Shown here one piece after another: positions 57,815-60,227 of a stretch of DNA of 60,227 nucleotides. Numbering within the stretch: the first letter of the stretch is position 1; the number at the start of each line of letters is the position of its first letter. The notes under the pieces were generated by a model that ran no database searches, was not told where the DNA came from, and worked only from the letters and a program-made list of their open reading frames with translations. The stretch covers positions 338,809 through 399,035 of the forward strand of contig WELB01000104.1 in the NCBI GenBank assembly GCA_009602725.1. The letters run 5' to 3'. A program made the translations under genes and the position numbers. This DNA is from Spirogloea muscicola. Lineage: Eukaryota > Streptophyta > Zygnematophyceae > Spirogloeales > Spirogloeaceae.

Positions 57815-59879
57815 TCATGACAATTTTATTAATGCCACCGACACATTATCTTGCCCCTGGCGGTCCTGCAAAAGCCGCATAAAACTTGCACAAGGCTGAG
57901 CTCGCCGCAGTGATGAAGCCCAGGCGCCATGTTTGTCATTTAATTGTAATGCAGATCCGCTTGATATGGCCAGCAGCACAACCTGCTGAAGTACCAAGCA
58001 GTGGAAGGGCTAAGAATTTGACAAAGTAGAATCGTCAGGTGCTCACCACAAGGCTGTACTGCACGAGTGCTTGGCACACACGCTGCAAAGAAGCGCAACC
58101 ACGCAAGGCAATTAGAAAGTCCACATAAGCTTCTTGCTCCTCTATCTTTCTTGCGTGACTGTTGAGCTCCACCCAGCAAGAACGGTGAGGAAAAAGTGCG
58201 GCCACCTTCGAAGTGGCAGACACGTGCAGGGAATCTATTCTCACACCTCCAGGTCGCCGTGCTCAGCCAGCTTCTCCTTGGCAAAGCGCACCGCCTCTGA
58301 GCTGCAAGCGTGCCCGATAGCCAAGCTCCCATTCAATCAAGCAACTCGGGTTGAGCCGGCATGAGATGTCGTAGGGCGCACTCGGCAGTGGATGCGGTGC
58401 GCAGGTTGGAAGTGCCGGATCCAGATTGTTGGAGAAGGCTAAGCGAGAGAGCTGAGGTGCACTCTACTTACCTTGACATGGAGTCCCAGAGGCCGTCGGA
58501 TGCCACAATGACAAGCTCAGCATCGGATGGCAGATGTGCGGCATGCACGGAGGGCTCCACCACCACCCAGTCTTCGTCTAGCCTCAGCCTACACCGTGCA
58601 GCCAGCCAGGGCGTCACGAATGAGTGCTCAGGGGGCCAGGCGCCGATGTCCAAACCAGAGCCAGTGGCTGACCAGCCAGGCACGAGTAGGGGATTGACCG
58701 GAGGCATACTTGGAGATGAAGCGCGACGTCCACCGGCCCTTGGTGATGCCTGCCTTCATGGCCCTGCGTGCAGAGGGGAGGGGGCAAGCGCCGCCAGGCC
58801 ACGGCTCTGCCTCAGCAGGATGGCCTCCACAGAGGGGCCAGCAATAGAATCATGGCGCCAATCACCAAGTAGACGACGACAACGACCACACCCCAACAAC
58901 AGTGGCAACAGCGACTATGTTGCCATTTCAATGGCGACGGCGACAGCGGCGGCTACAGTAACGGCAACTGACGGGTATCGTCTAAGGGGGTGCAGTGTAG
59001 CAGGCACGGCCTGACAGATTGGGCCGAGACAAATTAACCGTGACAATGCTGCTGTGGGGCGGCGCCCAGACGGCAGGGCGGGGCAACCACCTGGAGTCAA
59101 TGTGATGCAAGGCTGCTCAAGTGCCAGGCGAAGGAGAGGAGGGAGGAGGCTGGGAGGAAGAGAGGACCGCTGTGGCCGTGGGCGGCGCAGGGCGGCAGCA
59201 GGGCGAGGCTGTCTCACTGGCTGCGGCGATGGTGAGCCTTGTACTCGACGTCGCCAAAGGCACGCGACACAGCCAGCGAGCCGCACACGCGCCCGCCGCT
59301 GACCCACCCTCCGGCGTCCTTGACGCGGGCTGCCTCGGCAACGCCGGCGTCGCTGCCGCCCGTCGGCCTGTGGTCGTCCACGAGCTCGTGCACATCGTCG
59401 CCCGCCGCGAGGACCTGTCGCGTGCACACCACTTCTTGTCAGCGTTGCCGCCATCAGCTCGGGCAGACGACAGTGAAGGGCTGTAGCTTTGTTTAGGAGA
59501 GGTAAAGGGAAAGGACAAGGTGGCCCCTCACAACGCGGGAATCGCCACAGGAAGCGACGAAGATGCGGTCGCGACGGACGAACGCCACGGCGGCCGTCGA
59601 GCCCGACTGCCATGCACTGCCTTCCTGGCCGTCCAGCCTGTCGCAGCCACGGCCAAGGAGGTCGGGCTGCGTGAGTGGCTCCAAGAGGCCTGCGGGGGGC
59701 CGGGGCCTTCAGCGGCCAGCACGGGAGCGTCATTGCCGATTGGATCGCACCACTCGAGGAGCTTGGCATCGGCGGCGTTGAAGGCGCGGCGCAAGGCCTC
59801 GCCCGCCAGCGCGGGGTCATCGGCCTCCAGCAGTCTACCGGCGTCCAGCGAAGCCAGGCACTCCTCGTAAAGACCGTCC
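57815..59879 (-). CDS. PP2C-type protein phosphatase, N-terminus missing
   Basis: Metal-dependent Ser/Thr phosphatase of the PPM family. Minus-strand exons: 59879-59751, 59637-59532, 59414-59218, 58588-58472, 58301-58247, 58082-58047, 57865-57815. All are in phase with GT-AG introns, giving about 228 residues. Motifs in order: LRRAFNAADAKLLEW, SGSTAAVAFVRRDRIFVASC, GDSRVVLAAGDDVHELVDDH, GGWVSGGRVCGSLAVSRAFG, VIVASDGLWDSMS and GQDNVSVALIKLS. The metal-binding Asp of SDGLWD and the Asp-Asn of QDNVSV are present. The first motif (DGHGG) was not found, so the 5' exons lie beyond 60227 or are lost. An in-frame ATG at about 59969 (MATPRQLFVGEC) could be read as a start, but would give a phosphatase without its first metal ligand. 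Confidence 0.8.
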
Positions 59880-60039
59880 CTGCAGGAATGCAGCAGCTTC
59901 AGAGGAGGCAGGCGGGCTGGGCGAGCCTCGAGGCACTCGCCCACAAACAGCTGCCTCGGCGTGGCCATGCTGGACGACCAGGCCCTCTTTGCCTTGTACG
60001 AGCACATCCAAATCCGGGCCTGCAGTAGATCTGAGAGTG

Positions 60040-60227
60040 TAGGAGTTGGGGACGGATCGGGCCGGTGTAGGAAGGGGAAAGAGGGAGGAGAAAACAAAGG
60101 GGCTGGGAAGGCAAGAGGAGGGGGCAGAGATGGAGAGGAGGAAGAGTGGGCGGGAAGGTGGGCGTCGGGAGGGGGAGGAGGGGGAGAGAAGGAGAGAGAG
60201 GGAGAGAGAAAGAGAGAGGGAGGGAGG
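60040..60227. repeat. Purine-rich tract
   Basis: Plus-strand GGGAGGAGAAAAC, then GAGAGAGAGGGAGAGAGAAAG and similar to the window end. On the PP2C strand it is a long pyrimidine run, as in an intron end or 5' leader. Confidence 0.8.

Noticed and set aside
59960-60010. Plus-strand ALFALYEHIQIR resembling the start of a PP2C
   Set aside because: The phosphatase is on the minus strand and the similarity is short; it is taken as coincidence.

Overview
This is a eukaryotic nuclear window from the green lineage. Genes are split into many short exons joined by GT-AG introns, with a few GC-AG ones, and mobile-element debris fills the spaces between them. An LRR receptor-like kinase with plant-style exon structure, a plant-type SPX-MFS vacuolar phosphate transporter and a plant-like TFIIF alpha subunit point to a streptophyte alga or an early-diverging land plant. 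A chlorophyte cannot be excluded from sequence alone.

Host genes, left to right: the large TFIIF subunit (121-3216, 5' incomplete behind a 120-base poly-T run); Integrator subunit 1, INTS1 (6070-20270, about 35 exons); an LRR receptor-like kinase (36300-40235); a secreted right-handed beta-helix protein (47361-50637); an SPX-MFS phosphate transporter (52332-56750); and on the minus strand a PP2C-type phosphatase lacking its N-terminus (57815-59879). They do not form a pathway. TFIIF and INTS1 both act with RNA polymerase II, but that is probably chance adjacency.

Between the genes lie 3.2-6 kb, 20.3-36 kb, 40.3-47.3 kb and 50.6-52.3 kb of repeats. The dominant element is a non-LTR retrotransposon (LINE) family. 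Its best copy (41452-45428, minus, running into an assembly gap) encodes two C2HC zinc fingers, a reverse transcriptase and a Cys-His/endonuclease-like C-terminus. More than twenty 5'-truncated relatives are present, some only 54-126 bases long and flanked by 6-11 base target-site duplications. Their 3' tails fall into several sequence types, most of which carry a short hairpin. A decayed Ty3/gypsy-like element (about 25.2-30.7 kb, minus) has a PHD finger after its integrase and is split by a nested LTR-like insertion. Two further LTR-retrotransposon remnants (4.2-5.0 kb and 33.8-34.5 kb) share LTR sequence.

Exon boundaries were inferred by eye from splice sites, phase continuity and protein-family similarity. 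No RNA or database evidence was available.
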